The notes beneath the pieces are model-generated. The model ran no database searches. It was not told the DNA's origin and saw only the letters and a list, made by a program, of their open reading frames with translations. 64,000 nt of DNA. Source: Chlorops oryzae (Eukaryota > Arthropoda > Insecta > Diptera > Chloropidae). Numbering within the stretch: the stretch's first letter is position 1; each line of letters starts with the position of its first letter. Shown here in pieces: positions 31,132-40,929 of the stretch. The DNA is taken from assembly GCA_020466095.1 (NCBI GenBank), contig CM035807.1:48411004-48475003 (forward strand). Reading direction: 5' to 3'. The position numbers were made by a program, and so were the translations under genes.

Positions 31132-33037
31132 CAAGTCACGAGCATCGTGACTGTTCATAAAAACGTTGCGGCTACCAGGTTGAAATCTCAGACTCGGGTC
31201 GGCCTGCCATGATGTCTGCTGATATTGGCTATGGGCTCGCCGATGTCGCTGGTAATGCTCTGGTAGGTTGTTTGCTTGGGTGGGTGTGATGATTTCTAAT
31301 CATCCCGATCTTCTTGATGCCGGTGCGTGATGAAAATTGATGTCGCTTCTTCTTTGATGCGTTTTGTCTTGTTTGTTGCTGTTCCGGTGTGGGATCTCAG
31401 TGTTTTGAAGAAGATTTAGAATTGTACTTTCTACCTTAAAACTATTGTTATATTTGCTCAATTTGTTTTCAAACATTTCGATATTGACAATATTCTCATA
31501 TGAATGTTTTACTTTACTTTTTTTTTATAGAATTAATAGGTATTCAATATTTTATGAATTTTAATTCATATTTTCTTTCAAACCGTGATATATATTAGTT
31601 TTCTTTTTTTTTCATTGCATCGAAAACTTTGCTATTATATATATATTTTTTGGGATTTCTTACAGTTTCAAATAAATCAGTATTTTTAGATCGGATACCA
31701 ATTGTAAATGAAAATACTTACATATATATATATTTTTTTTTTCTAATTCAAATCTTAGTACTTCATTAAAAACTTTTTTACATTTTTCTTTTTTTTTAAA
31801 CTCATCTGAAGAACAATCAATTATTTGACATTTTTGAGAGTGAAAATTATTTTAGTTCTCTCTTTTTTTTTAACTTTTCCTTTTTTTTTTTAATTCGTCT
31901 GAAATACGATCAATTACTTATTTAAGTATGTGGCTCGAAAATTTTGAGGGTCAAAATGATTTTAGATTATGCAAGTATGTGGCACACGTTCGCCTTTATG
32001 TTCCAAAGTTAATTTTCCGTTTTTTCAAAGTTTTTTTATTTTAATAGACCCCTTCCCCCTCTTAATGGGAGATTGCAAACAAATAAGGTATTAATTTTTC
32101 AAATGTATTCATGCAAGTATGTGCAATTGCTTGTTCAATTGCAAGTACTTTTTCGGCGCCGCAGTGCTAGGGGACTGCTGACGAATCAAATAACTACAAT
32201 TTCATGCACGATATAAGCAATCTTCTTTGATAGATACTTATGTATGTCTTGATGTATGTGCATGCGTTAATGGATACTCATGCAAATACTTTTTCGATCT
32301 TTAAATATGTGCATATACTTTCCAAATTATTTGGTATTGCCTTTATGCTTCTTCAAAAAGTATGTGCACATTTCCTTGAGTAATTTACTTTTGATTATTG
32401 AATTTTTCTTTTAAATCTTACCTTTTACATTACCCTTGCAACGCTATTCCCCTTCCTTCATTTTTGGAAAAAGTTGGAAGATCATTTGTTGCTTAAGATC
32501 GCGTTGTTTGTTTAAAATCTGCTCTTGAAAAATAGTAAGAAAATCGTATAAGGTAATATGCCCTGAGTGCGATTTGTTAACTTTTTATGTTTTTGATTCA
32601 ATACTTCTTTTTATTTAAAAAAATGTATGAACACGTATGTTGTTCCAGGAAAATCTTATTTAATCATGGCTTTGAGCCATGTTTAAAAGAAATCTTGTCC
32701 TGAAAATCAAAGTTGTTGGGATCTCAACGGCATATAATTTTGATTTTTTTGTTATCTTTAATTCAGAAAATACTCTAAGGTACACAGAAATTGTGCGCGA
32801 AATCTTTATCGTAAAAATTTTGCATGCGCCAATGAAAGTTCTTATTTTATGCTGAATGTCATTCCAAAAAATTTCGCAGCTTTGAAAGTATCTTTACATG
32901 TCTTTTTTCATATAATGAGTTTTATTTAGATCACTATTCGTTCGTTAATCTTTACAGACTCTATTTTCGATGCCCATATTTATCTTTACTGCCACTTTAT
33001 ACTCGAGTAGCCCGTTAGCGTTCGGGATAATTCTCGT
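31132..33037. other. AT-rich non-coding interior of the LTR element
   Basis: Dominated by T runs and AT-rich words, with no pol or env motifs on either strand. This is where RT, integrase or env would be expected in an autonomous element. Confidence 0.6.
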
Positions 33038-33448
33038 CTAAGAGGGAGGAATTGATACAGCGTTTTCTGTACGAATCCTATTCCCTCGTCCTAGTAATTT
33101 ACCCTGGTTTCCGTCAATCCTATCGGTAAACCTTTTACAAGTCTCATTTTTCAATAATTTCTGTAAACATTTTTTCTTCTTGGCGTCCGTTGCCATATCT
33201 TCAAACAAATATGTTTCTGCTCCTGAATCAACCAAACGAGATATGTTGTAATCGATAGCCTTGTTGCAGGGTAATTTTATCCACACATTCTCTTTAATTG
33301 AATTCTCTGCTGCATTAACGTCAAGCTTGTTCTTTAGTATGTTCTTCTGCAATGTTCTTTCTTTGTGATCTTCGTGTTCATTATATAAATTCGTGTCCGA
33401 CTTCTTGTAAAGAAAATTATTCTTCTTCCTGACATGTTCCTCATGCAA
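33038..33448 (-). pseudogene. Retropepsin-like remnant
   Basis: The minus strand reads NVWIKLPCNKAIDYNISRLV followed directly by DSGAETYLFEDM. DSGAE fits the D-S/T-G-A active site of retroviral-type aspartic proteases. The rest of the frame is Lys/Asn-rich and unassigned. Confidence 0.55.
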
Positions 33449-33941
33449 AATTTTTCTCTTGGAAAAGTCTTCTACATCAATGGCCTCCCCTCCTGCTGCC
33501 TTAGCTTAAATCGTCACTGTCTCTGCAGTGCAAATACTTTTGCTTAAATTGGCTATATGTCCCGGTATTTTCAGTATTTTTGATATCTATAACTGAATTA
33601 TTCGTCTGTTCATTATTTTCTACAGCGTCACCTCCTGCCTCCTTGCTCTCAGTTTCATTGAAAAGTAACTCTAATAGTCCTTCAATGGTGTCAATGTTGT
33701 CAGTAGGTTTTCTCGAAAATCTCGCTTAAAAAATCTGTTTCAGCTTTAGTGTCATCTAACGGATTTAATTCTTCATTTACGATCTCTTCCGTACTAAATG
33801 CGTTGTATGGCGTTGAATCTGATTCGTTGTTATTAATCGTTTTCCCAACATCATTTAATTTTCTAAGTGCACTTACTACTTCGTGCGTTCTGTTACGACT
33901 ATCTTTCTCATGAAGATTGTTAATAAATTAATTATGAAAAT

Positions 33942-34256
33942 TCAATAAAAATCAAAAACGCTGATTCTGTCTTTGCCTTCACTGCATTCTTCGTCTTGAA
34001 TGTCTTGTCTTGATTTATTTTTCTCATTTACTAATTCAATATTTTGGGGAAGAAAATAAGTTATTACATAAAATTTTTCATCTGTTTTCGATGGATGCTT
34101 ATACTCGTAAGCCCTTTCCTCTTCATGCAAGTTCCTGCTTTGTCTGAACTTCAATAAATTTTCTTTTTTACTCTCAATATTTTTTACTTTTCTTACAAAC
34201 TCTACGTTAATGTTATCTTTGAATTCAAAATTTCGAAAATCTTTCCTATGTTTCAA
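33942..34256 (-). pseudogene. Possible gag-region remnant
   Basis: A charged minus-strand frame with FEFKDNINVEFVRKVKNIE and YVITYFLPQNIEL. It sits where gag would be, between the primer site and the protease remnant. No zinc knuckle is seen. Assignment rests on position only. Confidence 0.35.
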
Positions 34257-34714
34257 CAGATTTTCCTTTTTACTTTCTATATTTTTACTCTATAATAAAT
34301 CTTGGTCATCTCTAAGTCTTAAAAAAAAATTTTTACCTCTTTCTGCGATTTTGAGGAATGCCATTCTTTTTTTTTACAAACTCGACTTGAAAATTTTTAA
34401 ATTAGTGTCCAATATTGATGACTCAATGGCTTTTCGCTTCGAGCTACATTTTGGCTATGATTACAAAACCGTTTCTTAAATTTATTTTTACGGTTTTTCT
34501 CTAAATGCCTTATTTTCCTAAAATATATATATTCAACCAAGGTATTGAAATTCATCGTCAACAGTAAGGACTCTGGGTAAAAAAATTGTTATTCAAAGTT
34601 TTTGTACTCACCATATTGTATGCGTATTTTGCTGTTATTTGTTATATGCTGTTATTCTTGTTGTTGGATGATGTCGCCTTTTACTTGCGCCGCTTTTCAA
34701 TTTTTTATTATTAT

Positions 34715-34739
34715 ATTATATATATATATATATATATAT
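34715..34739. repeat. Short (TA)n tract
   Basis: About 25 bp of alternating TA inside the leader region of the LTR element. Confidence 0.85.
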
Positions 34740-34807
34740 GTTTTTTTTTTTAATTAAAATTTTTATTCAAGGTACTTTGTTATGGCCTTATTGCAATTGT
34801 GCTGCTA

Positions 34808-35020
34808 AAATGTCCTTCGGAAGTTTCACTCACACCCGGACCCTGACGAATAAGGTTTCACCACTGTTCGACAGGTTATAACAGTGCAGTACAAAAGGGG
34901 TTACAACAAAATAATTGATACAGTTCGGTACATTTATGTCGTTTTTCATTGAAGTGCCTTTCGGAAGTTTCACTCACGCCCAGGCCCCACTAAATTAGGT
35001 TTCACCACTGTTCAGTAGGT
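34808..35020 (-). repeat. Tandem duplication in the LTR-element leader
   Basis: TTTCGGAAGTTTCACTCAC...AGGTTTCACCACTGTTC occurs twice, about 142 bp apart, with moderate divergence. Confidence 0.75.
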
Positions 35021-35167
35021 TCCAATATTTAACTCAAATACCCAATAGATATCAATCTTACCCCACTGTGGCCAAAAGTCTTTTTTTTGTTTACTTGTTA
35101 TGATGTGTTTACTTCAACGCCGTACTGTTGTAAAAGGAATGTGATTCGTACCCGGCTATCCTTAGTC

Positions 35168-35184
35168 GAAAACCGGCTGCGCCA
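35168..35184 (-). promoter_or_regulatory. Primer-binding-site-like sequence
   Basis: On the minus strand TGGCGCAGCCGGTTTTC follows the 5' LTR by about 30 nt. The string resembles gypsy-group primer sites. The 30-nt gap (or LTR extension) is absent from the 3' LTR. Confidence 0.5.
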
Positions 35185-35216
35185 TAATAGTTGTGTGTAC
35201 TGGGGAGAAGGACCTC

Positions 35217-36027
35217 TAGTAAAGCGCCAACAAAGGATTCCGTTGAATAAAACACTCTTTACTCCTTTTCAATAGGTGTTTCTTTTATTAAAGTCTTTTA
35301 ATGATGTTTAAAGGTTCTACTCTAGCCTTCTTTACTGCCCTAATTCCCTAGCTAACACTGACATCCACACTTTGTCATCCTGGCTCGTAAGTAGGTGCGC
35401 CAAAGTGTAGATCTTGTTGTTACTTCTTGATTCCAAACTGCAAGTCCTCTTCCATAGATCGAAGCTCCGCTTAAATAGATCAATATTGCTGATCTAGCAA
35501 TATTGCATATTGATTGAGTTCATCAGTGTGACTTCGAACTTCCCCTGGAGGTGTGCTTACGTTGCACTTGTTATTAGTGCACCTGGCTCTTGTTGTTCTG
35601 TTGCGTTGATTGACCGTCTAGATCGCCTGGTGCTGTTGCTACCAATAGCTTTATTGCTGTGTTTCTGTTGTTGATGTAGGTCTACCTTTGAAGACGTTGA
35701 ACCGCTTATGCCGTTGCTTATTGCTGACTTGGATGCTCGTTGTCTTTCGTCTTTTTCCCCGCTTGCCTTCCTCTGATCGGCATTGTGCCAAGTTTAGGTA
35801 CAGGCGATCGGTATGCTTGTTTACGTAATCGTTCTCAGTAGTTGAGTTCTAATGTTGTTGTTGTTCTGGCTGAAGGGTGTCGGATTTCGAGCTTGGTGCT
35901 GTGTCGTCGAACTCCTCTGCTGTGTTTTGATTGTTTTTATATGTTCTGTCACTTTTCCCGCTTAGAGCTGATAGCGTGACGTTGGAGTGAGACGTGACGT
36001 TAGTTATGTTTAGTACGACTCACAACA
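35217..36027 (-). repeat. 5' LTR of the 5.7-kb element
   Basis: Nearly identical to 30298-31115, differing by scattered substitutions and a few small indels. Ends CACAACA on the plus strand, directly before TAGG. Confidence 0.8.
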
Positions 36028-36255
36028 TAGGGCTGATACTCGACTCTAAGCTCCTATGGAGATAAAACACCAAGGAGAGAGCCAGAAAACCACTTTGTGC
36101 GTTATACTGCTGTAAGAGGGCTATATGCACAAAATGGGGACTTTCCACCAACTCTACACTATGGCTCTACCAAGCTGTGGTAGAACCAATCCTTCTATAC
36201 GGCTCAAACTTTTGGTGGTCGATCACCTATAAATCTTCGTATATCAAAGCCTTAT
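36028..36255 (+). pseudogene. LOA-like LINE, RT thumb piece
   Basis: The plus strand continues from the LTR insertion: LILDSKLLWR, then an LYCCKRA-like segment and LYQAVVEPILLYGSNFWW. These are the conserved blocks after YADD in LOA/R1 elements. It is cut by a MITE at about 36256. Confidence 0.75.
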
Positions 36256-37283
36256 AGCCTTTTCAGACTAGCAGCTGTATCTTGATTTATATGACTTCCA
36301 GACTGTCAACTTAAGTTCTGAATTTAGCTCCTTAAGTTGAATTTAGAAAATACCCTTTCAGACTGTAAATTCTGAGTTTACGAGTTCACACGCCTGTTCG
36401 AACTTAAATTAGATGTTTGCTTTGATTGATCGAAAAGATATCGTGGTATAGTGGATAGGCCTCCGCCTTGGAACCCGAAAGGCTGAAGTTCGAATCCGGG
36501 CGCAAACAAGATTAATTGGGGAGAAAGATATTTTATTTATTTTTATTATTAAAACAAACGAAAATTCATTTCAACTCCAAAGATTTGAAAAAAGAAGCAA
36601 ACAGGTAATTTCATCGTTGTCGCAAAAGGTAGTAAATTGTAAGGGTTGCAGCAACGAATGCCTAAACTCACGAGTATAATTCTGAATTTAAATACACTAA
36701 ACTCAAATTAAACTCACTACTAAAGTCTACTTAAGGTACTTAATTCAGTTTAACGCAATAGTCTGGAAACAATATTAAGAGATCCAACTTCTGCATTTAT
36801 CCGTGTATTAATATACATTAAGGACGTGCTAAATTCAAAGATTTATTCTGAATTTATTCGATTCGCAGATTCGCTGCAACACTGCAAAAAGTACGAATTA
36901 AAATTTAATTCTAGGCAATCCCACCCAAAACAGCTGGTTGACGTCTGCCGCTAATTGTGACAAAAATGTGTTTGGAAGATATGAAAACCTCATTTTGTAA
37001 ATAAAAACGATGTTCCTCCTCTTAAAATATGACATAACCTCTAGTTGAGAAGCTCCTTTCTAACCATTTTCACCATGTTTTTTAAGACATTCAAAAAATA
37101 AGGGGTTATATATAAAATGGGTAACCTATATTTTATTTGATATTGCAATACGAAATCACAGCTGTCTTTACGCGACGGTTCGGCAGATGCGGGACGGCTG
37201 GTCGCCTTATTCAACAAATGAAACAGTTGACTTTAATACAAATAGGTGTACTTTGAAAGGGTATTTTTGACAATACAGACAGT
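36256..37283. mobile_element. MITE complex with inner TIRs and a tRNA-like sequence
   Basis: The insert interrupts the LINE between IKAL (36252) and ALRTTP (37295). Inside, TTCCAGACTGTCAACTTAAG (36296) faces an inverted CTTAAGG...AGTCTGGAAA (36735-36769), defining an element of about 480 bp. A shortened relative lies at 38520-38612. Outer edges are approximate, and a second decayed repeat may fill 36790-37283. Confidence 0.6.
36437..36504 (+). ncRNA. tRNA-like sequence with Pol III A and B boxes
   Basis: TGGTATAGTGG (36444-36454) matches the A-box consensus TRGYNNANNGG exactly, and AGTTCGAATCC (36487-36497) matches the B box, at normal tRNA spacing. The anticodon arm (GCCTT/AAGGC) and acceptor ends do not pair well, so this is a tRNA pseudogene or a SINE-like head rather than a functional tRNA. 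It could drive Pol III transcription of the host MITE. Confidence 0.6.
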
Positions 37284-38345
37284 CTGCTTTATTCGTAACA
37301 AGAGCACTGAGGACTACCCCTTCCAAGGCACTTTTTACACTCTTTGTTGGCTACGCGATTGAAAACCGTCTGCCGATCGACCAGAACAGACACTGGTCAC
37401 TCCCAAATATTGACAAAAGATTTCAAAATCCCGACTGATATTGTCTATCGCACCCCCTCGCTCTGCTTCGAACGCGAATATACCACCCGTGTACCGAGCA
37501 GGGCGGAGCATTGCGATGGTCTACAAATCAGCCGGGATACAATTGAAATTTATACTGATGACTCTAAACTCGACTCAAGAGTAGGATTCGGTATTTATTC
37601 TAGCGGCTTAAACCTGAACTTAGCCCTCCGCCTGCCTGACCACTGCAGCGTATTTCAAGCGGAGGTCATGCCCATTAACCATCCCGCCAGGTGGCTCATG
37701 TGTAATGAGATATTTGGCAAGAATATTTACATTTTTACATACAACCAGGCGGCTATCAAATCCTTTGATTGCGGACTGGAGTCCACATCAAAACTTGTCC
37801 AAGAATGCCGTAAATCTCTTATCGAGATAGCGGAATATTCAACGGTAACCATTTGCTGGGTACCGGGGCACAGGGACATCGAAAGAAACTGCGAGGCCGA
37901 TGAACTCGCTAAGATGGGTTCATTGCTTCCAGGGACCTCCTTTTCCAATATAGGAATCGCACCGGCTATAGTGAAATTAGACATAAAACGGGAATATCTC
38001 CGCTTTTCAAACAAGCTTTGGGTCGAGGAAGACCTTTGCGGGATTACTAGAAAAACCTGGCTATATCTGAACAAGAGACGATCTAGGGACCTACTGAAAC
38101 TCTGCAACATCTCCATCCATCAGACGGTATCAGTTCTAACCAGCCACTGCCTGTTCGGCAGGCATGCCGCAAGGATGGGAGCCCCATACAATGACTTTTG
38201 CCGGAGCTGTCGCTCGGAGAAGCAAGAAGAATCTATTCTCCACCTATTGTGTCAGGGCCCTGCCTTATCGTCAAAAAGACTGTCTCTACTAGGACACGTT
38301 TCTGACCGGCCTCACCGAACTGTCCGAAATCAAATCTTTCTATGA
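37284..38345 (+). pseudogene. LOA-like LINE, RNase H and C-terminus
   Basis: After ALRTTPSKALFTL the frame shifts and reads IEIYTDDSKLDSRVGFGIYS, VFQAEVMPINHPARWL, then TYNQAAIKSFD, WVPGHRDIERNCEADELAK and a CRSC...H..C knuckle-like tail. This is an RNase H as found in LOA and I-type LINEs. The third acidic residue, normally TDSQAAIKS, is Tyr here, which should abolish activity. It ends at TGA 38343-38345. An untranslated tail follows to about 38515. Confidence 0.8.
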
Positions 38346-38519
38346 GCCTACGTGAGCTATTATCTGCTGCGTGTACCTACCTATCTACCTTATCCTGTGA
38401 GTCTGATTACTTGTAAGTAACGTATTGCTTGAAGTAGCAAAAGTAAGTCAAAGTACTTATATGTTTTTTTCTACATGTGTGTGGTATAGAAAATTTTCTT
38501 GTTGATTTAGAGCTTAGAG

Positions 38520-38612
38520 CCCCTAATATGACTTCCAGGCTGTCAACTTAAAATCTGAACTTAGCTCCTTAAGTTGAATTTAGTGGATAGGCCTCCGCCT
38601 TGGAACCCGCAC
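38520..38612. mobile_element. Shortened copy of the tRNA-like MITE
   Basis: ATGACTTCCAGGCTGTCAAC through TTAAGTTGAATTTAG, then directly GTGGATAGGCCTCCGCCTTG, matches the 36.3- and 36.45-kb parts with the sequence between deleted. It ends at AACCCG, where the next MITE starts, so the B box is lost. Confidence 0.75.
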
Positions 38613-38992
38613 TGACAGATATAGGTATTTTACACCATGATGGTGTGAAGTCTAGGTGACCAAATAGCTATTTCTCAAAATTCTACCTTAGCCACCATAG
38701 ACTCTTTATAGACTTTACACTTCATTTAAAGGTAGGATTTATTGTGGACTTCTTAGATTGATATGGCAACGCTGCACACAATTAAACGAAATATCGATTA
38801 TTTTATCATAAACCAGATGTTTATCTTTCTAATTTCAAGTAATTTATGCGAAATGCATGAAATAAATTCCATCGTATGGATTTATATAAAAAACAAACGA
38901 TATTTTCATGGATTCTTTTGAGATTAAATCGAGGCTAAATGCTACCAAAATGTTTTTGTTATTTTTGTTGTTGTTTTAATTTTCAATTATCA
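38613..38992 (+). mobile_element. Partial MITE, inverted relative of 49913-50414
   Basis: Starts CACTGACAGATATAGGTATT and follows the reverse complement of the 50.4-50.0 kb element through TTTTCAATTATCAG, where it breaks off. The far end is missing. Confidence 0.8.
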
Positions 38993-39305
38993 GTTTTTTT
39001 CATTTTTTTATGTACGATTGAAAATTTCTGTAAGAAACCCAACACAAAGAGAATTAATGCTTGTATTGACTGATGCAGCAGTCGATTAAGAGTAATATTA
39101 GTTGAGAGAAAGTTTTATTTCTCCTTAGACTCAAGAGGGATTGAATGATTTTCGAGAAATTCGAAATTTTGAGCTATGCCGATTTAGTAGCAAGGGTGCG
39201 ATATATTTGTCAATGCTATTAGACTCTTTTAAGACTTTCAACCCGTGTTGTTAAAGTGTAATTATTTTCTCTGAAACTTTTTTGTGCTCTTTTTTGAAAT
39301 ATTAA
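38993..39305. other. Short gap before the LINE insertion
   Basis: No gene. TTAGACTCTTTTAAGACTTT near 39218 recalls AGACTC-type words that recur to the right of the LINE (47.2-47.6 kb), so the two sides may belong to one pre-insertion repeat. Confidence 0.45.
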
Positions 39306-39579
39306 AACAGGGTTTTTCAGAGATCTGAGTAATGATCGTCAACAAAAAAAAAAACAAAAAAGACAATAGTAAGAAATGATAGAATTAAAATAGGTGATAT
39401 CTGGCTTAACTGGAACTATAAAAATGAACTTATGAGCAAAAATCAATCGGCTAGAGTAATCCTAAGTAATATGTATGGGGAGCAACTAAATAATATCGAG
39501 GTTTCATACAAAGCGTTGGGCGATAAATTTAAAACTAGAAAGGAATCAAAAAACTAAACCGCGGGCATTGCCTTAATCT

Positions 39580-40014
39580 ATTCGAGCATGATCTAGAATT
39601 AAGAATATTAGGTTTTAACATTCATGGTCTAAGCAATAAGTTACTTTTCCCTGGTTTTTTCGAGTATATCTCGTGCTTTGATGTATTTGTACATGTTGTA
39701 GCAGATAAAACTGCGCAATTTGAAAAATATTTTAAAAACTATAATTTGTTTTGGAAAGCGGCACAACGCTTAAGTAACTTTGGCAGAGCAAGTGGTGGCT
39801 GTGTCTATGGAATCAAAAAGGAGTTGAGAGAAAGTGGAGTAGTGTTTGAATTTGATAGAAAAGGCAACAATGATTTAGTTAAACTAAAAGTTAATTCGCA
39901 TCAATTCACCATTTTGCCATATACCTGAGAAGTGTGACATGGAATGAGGACTAAGAGTCATTAAGAGAATTTATTACACAAAACCCAATGCACAACATGA
40001 TTTTTATTGGCGAT
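39580..40014 (+). pseudogene. LINE endonuclease, first part
   Basis: The plus strand reads LRILGFNIHGLSNKL, YISCFDVF, FGRASGGCVYGIKKEL and NMIFIGD, fitting an AP-like endonuclease up to the catalytic GD-x-N box, where the 2980-bp insert begins. A stop at 39925-39927 and a frameshift break the frame. Confidence 0.75.
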
Positions 40015-40244
40015 TGTTGCGTGGCTGTTCACAAAAATCTGAAATAAGAAGAAAAATAGAGAAAAAAAAAGAAAAGAGACTTTAGAACAAAAAAAAAAAA
40101 AAAATTAAATTAAATTAAATAATAATTAATTAAATTAATATTTAAAATTATACATAAACTTCAATAATAAATTTTAATCTACAACCGAAATCAGTGCCTT
40201 ATTATTGAATTTATTAAAAAAAAAAAAAGAAAAAAAAGAACAAA

Positions 40245-40929
40245 ATGCAATATCTGATTCGTTTTAGCATGTCCAGGACCAAACTCTTTAGAGATCGATT
40301 GGAAATTTCGGCCCAGAAGTTCCGAGAATCAGCAGCCATTTTAAATGGACTGCAACGCCGTACCTTAACCTTACCAAGCGATTTAATCGAGTGGCAAGAC
40401 CCAATGACTAAGCATATAAAGCTTCGGCCCATGCCGCCGACCAAGAAGAATGAGAAACAAAACCTCATCGATACGTACTTAGAGCCTGAACAGGCAAATC
40501 ATGCCTCAATGCCGGCAGTAGCCATGTCATCCGCAGAGGCAGCAGCACCAGAACTACCAACATCAGCACCTGCAGTAGCCATGTCATCCACAGAGGCAGC
40601 AGCACCAGAACAAACAACATCAGCCTGCAGTGGACGAGGATTGCCTGAGTCTAGACGGCCATGACCATGAATTATGGGAGGATGACTGGGGAGGCTATGG
40701 AGCACGGATAGCTGAAAGCAATATAAATGTAAAAACGCCCATAGATATATATACGAAGAAATATGTCATACCTGAATCCGAGAAGCGGGAGGGGATTCCC
40801 CGGGTACTTGCCGAAGTGGTTAAGGTAACCATAGGCCGCCATCCTAATAAGCGCCTGAAAGGGAATCGCCACCACGTCCCGATTGACTCCGCAAGCGCCA
40901 AAACGCCGAAAGCTCTGCAAAAATTATAA
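40245..40929 (+). pseudogene. Unassigned ORF with a 57-bp coding repeat
   Basis: The plus strand starts near MSRTKLFRDRLEISAQKFRE, continues WQDPMTKHIKLRPMPPTKKN, then an Ala/Pro/Ser-rich repeat (AVAMSSAEAAAPE), shifts frame inside the third, partial repeat, and goes on DGHDHELWEDDWGGYGARI and KVTIGRHPNKRLKGNRHHVP. Stop near 40929. No family recognised. A gag-like role is possible only from its place in a TG...CA element. Confidence 0.45.
40512..40625 (+). repeat. 57-bp tandem repeat in coding sequence
   Basis: CAGTAGCCATGTCATCC...CAGCAGCACCAGAAC is repeated twice (40512-40568 and 40569-40625), followed by a truncated third unit in which the frame is lost. Confidence 0.9.

Larger units (their letters stand above)
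30293..36027 (-). mobile_element. LTR retrotransposon with long, mostly non-coding interior
   Basis: Two direct repeats of about 815 bp (30293-31115 and 35217-36027) are nearly identical. TAGG flanks both ends (30289-30292 and 36028-36031), and the interrupted LINE reads KYLG on the left and GLILDSKL on the right. A purine tract next to the left LTR and TGGCGCAGCC next to the right one put the 5' end at the right, so transcription runs on the minus strand. The interior of about 4.1 kb carries only protease-like and gag-like remnants. A gypsy-group affinity is inferred from the primer site. Confidence 0.8.

Noticed and set aside
36437..36504. Functional tRNA gene
   Set aside because: A and B boxes are good but the acceptor and anticodon arms do not fold properly and the sequence lies within a TIR element; kept as tRNA-like only.
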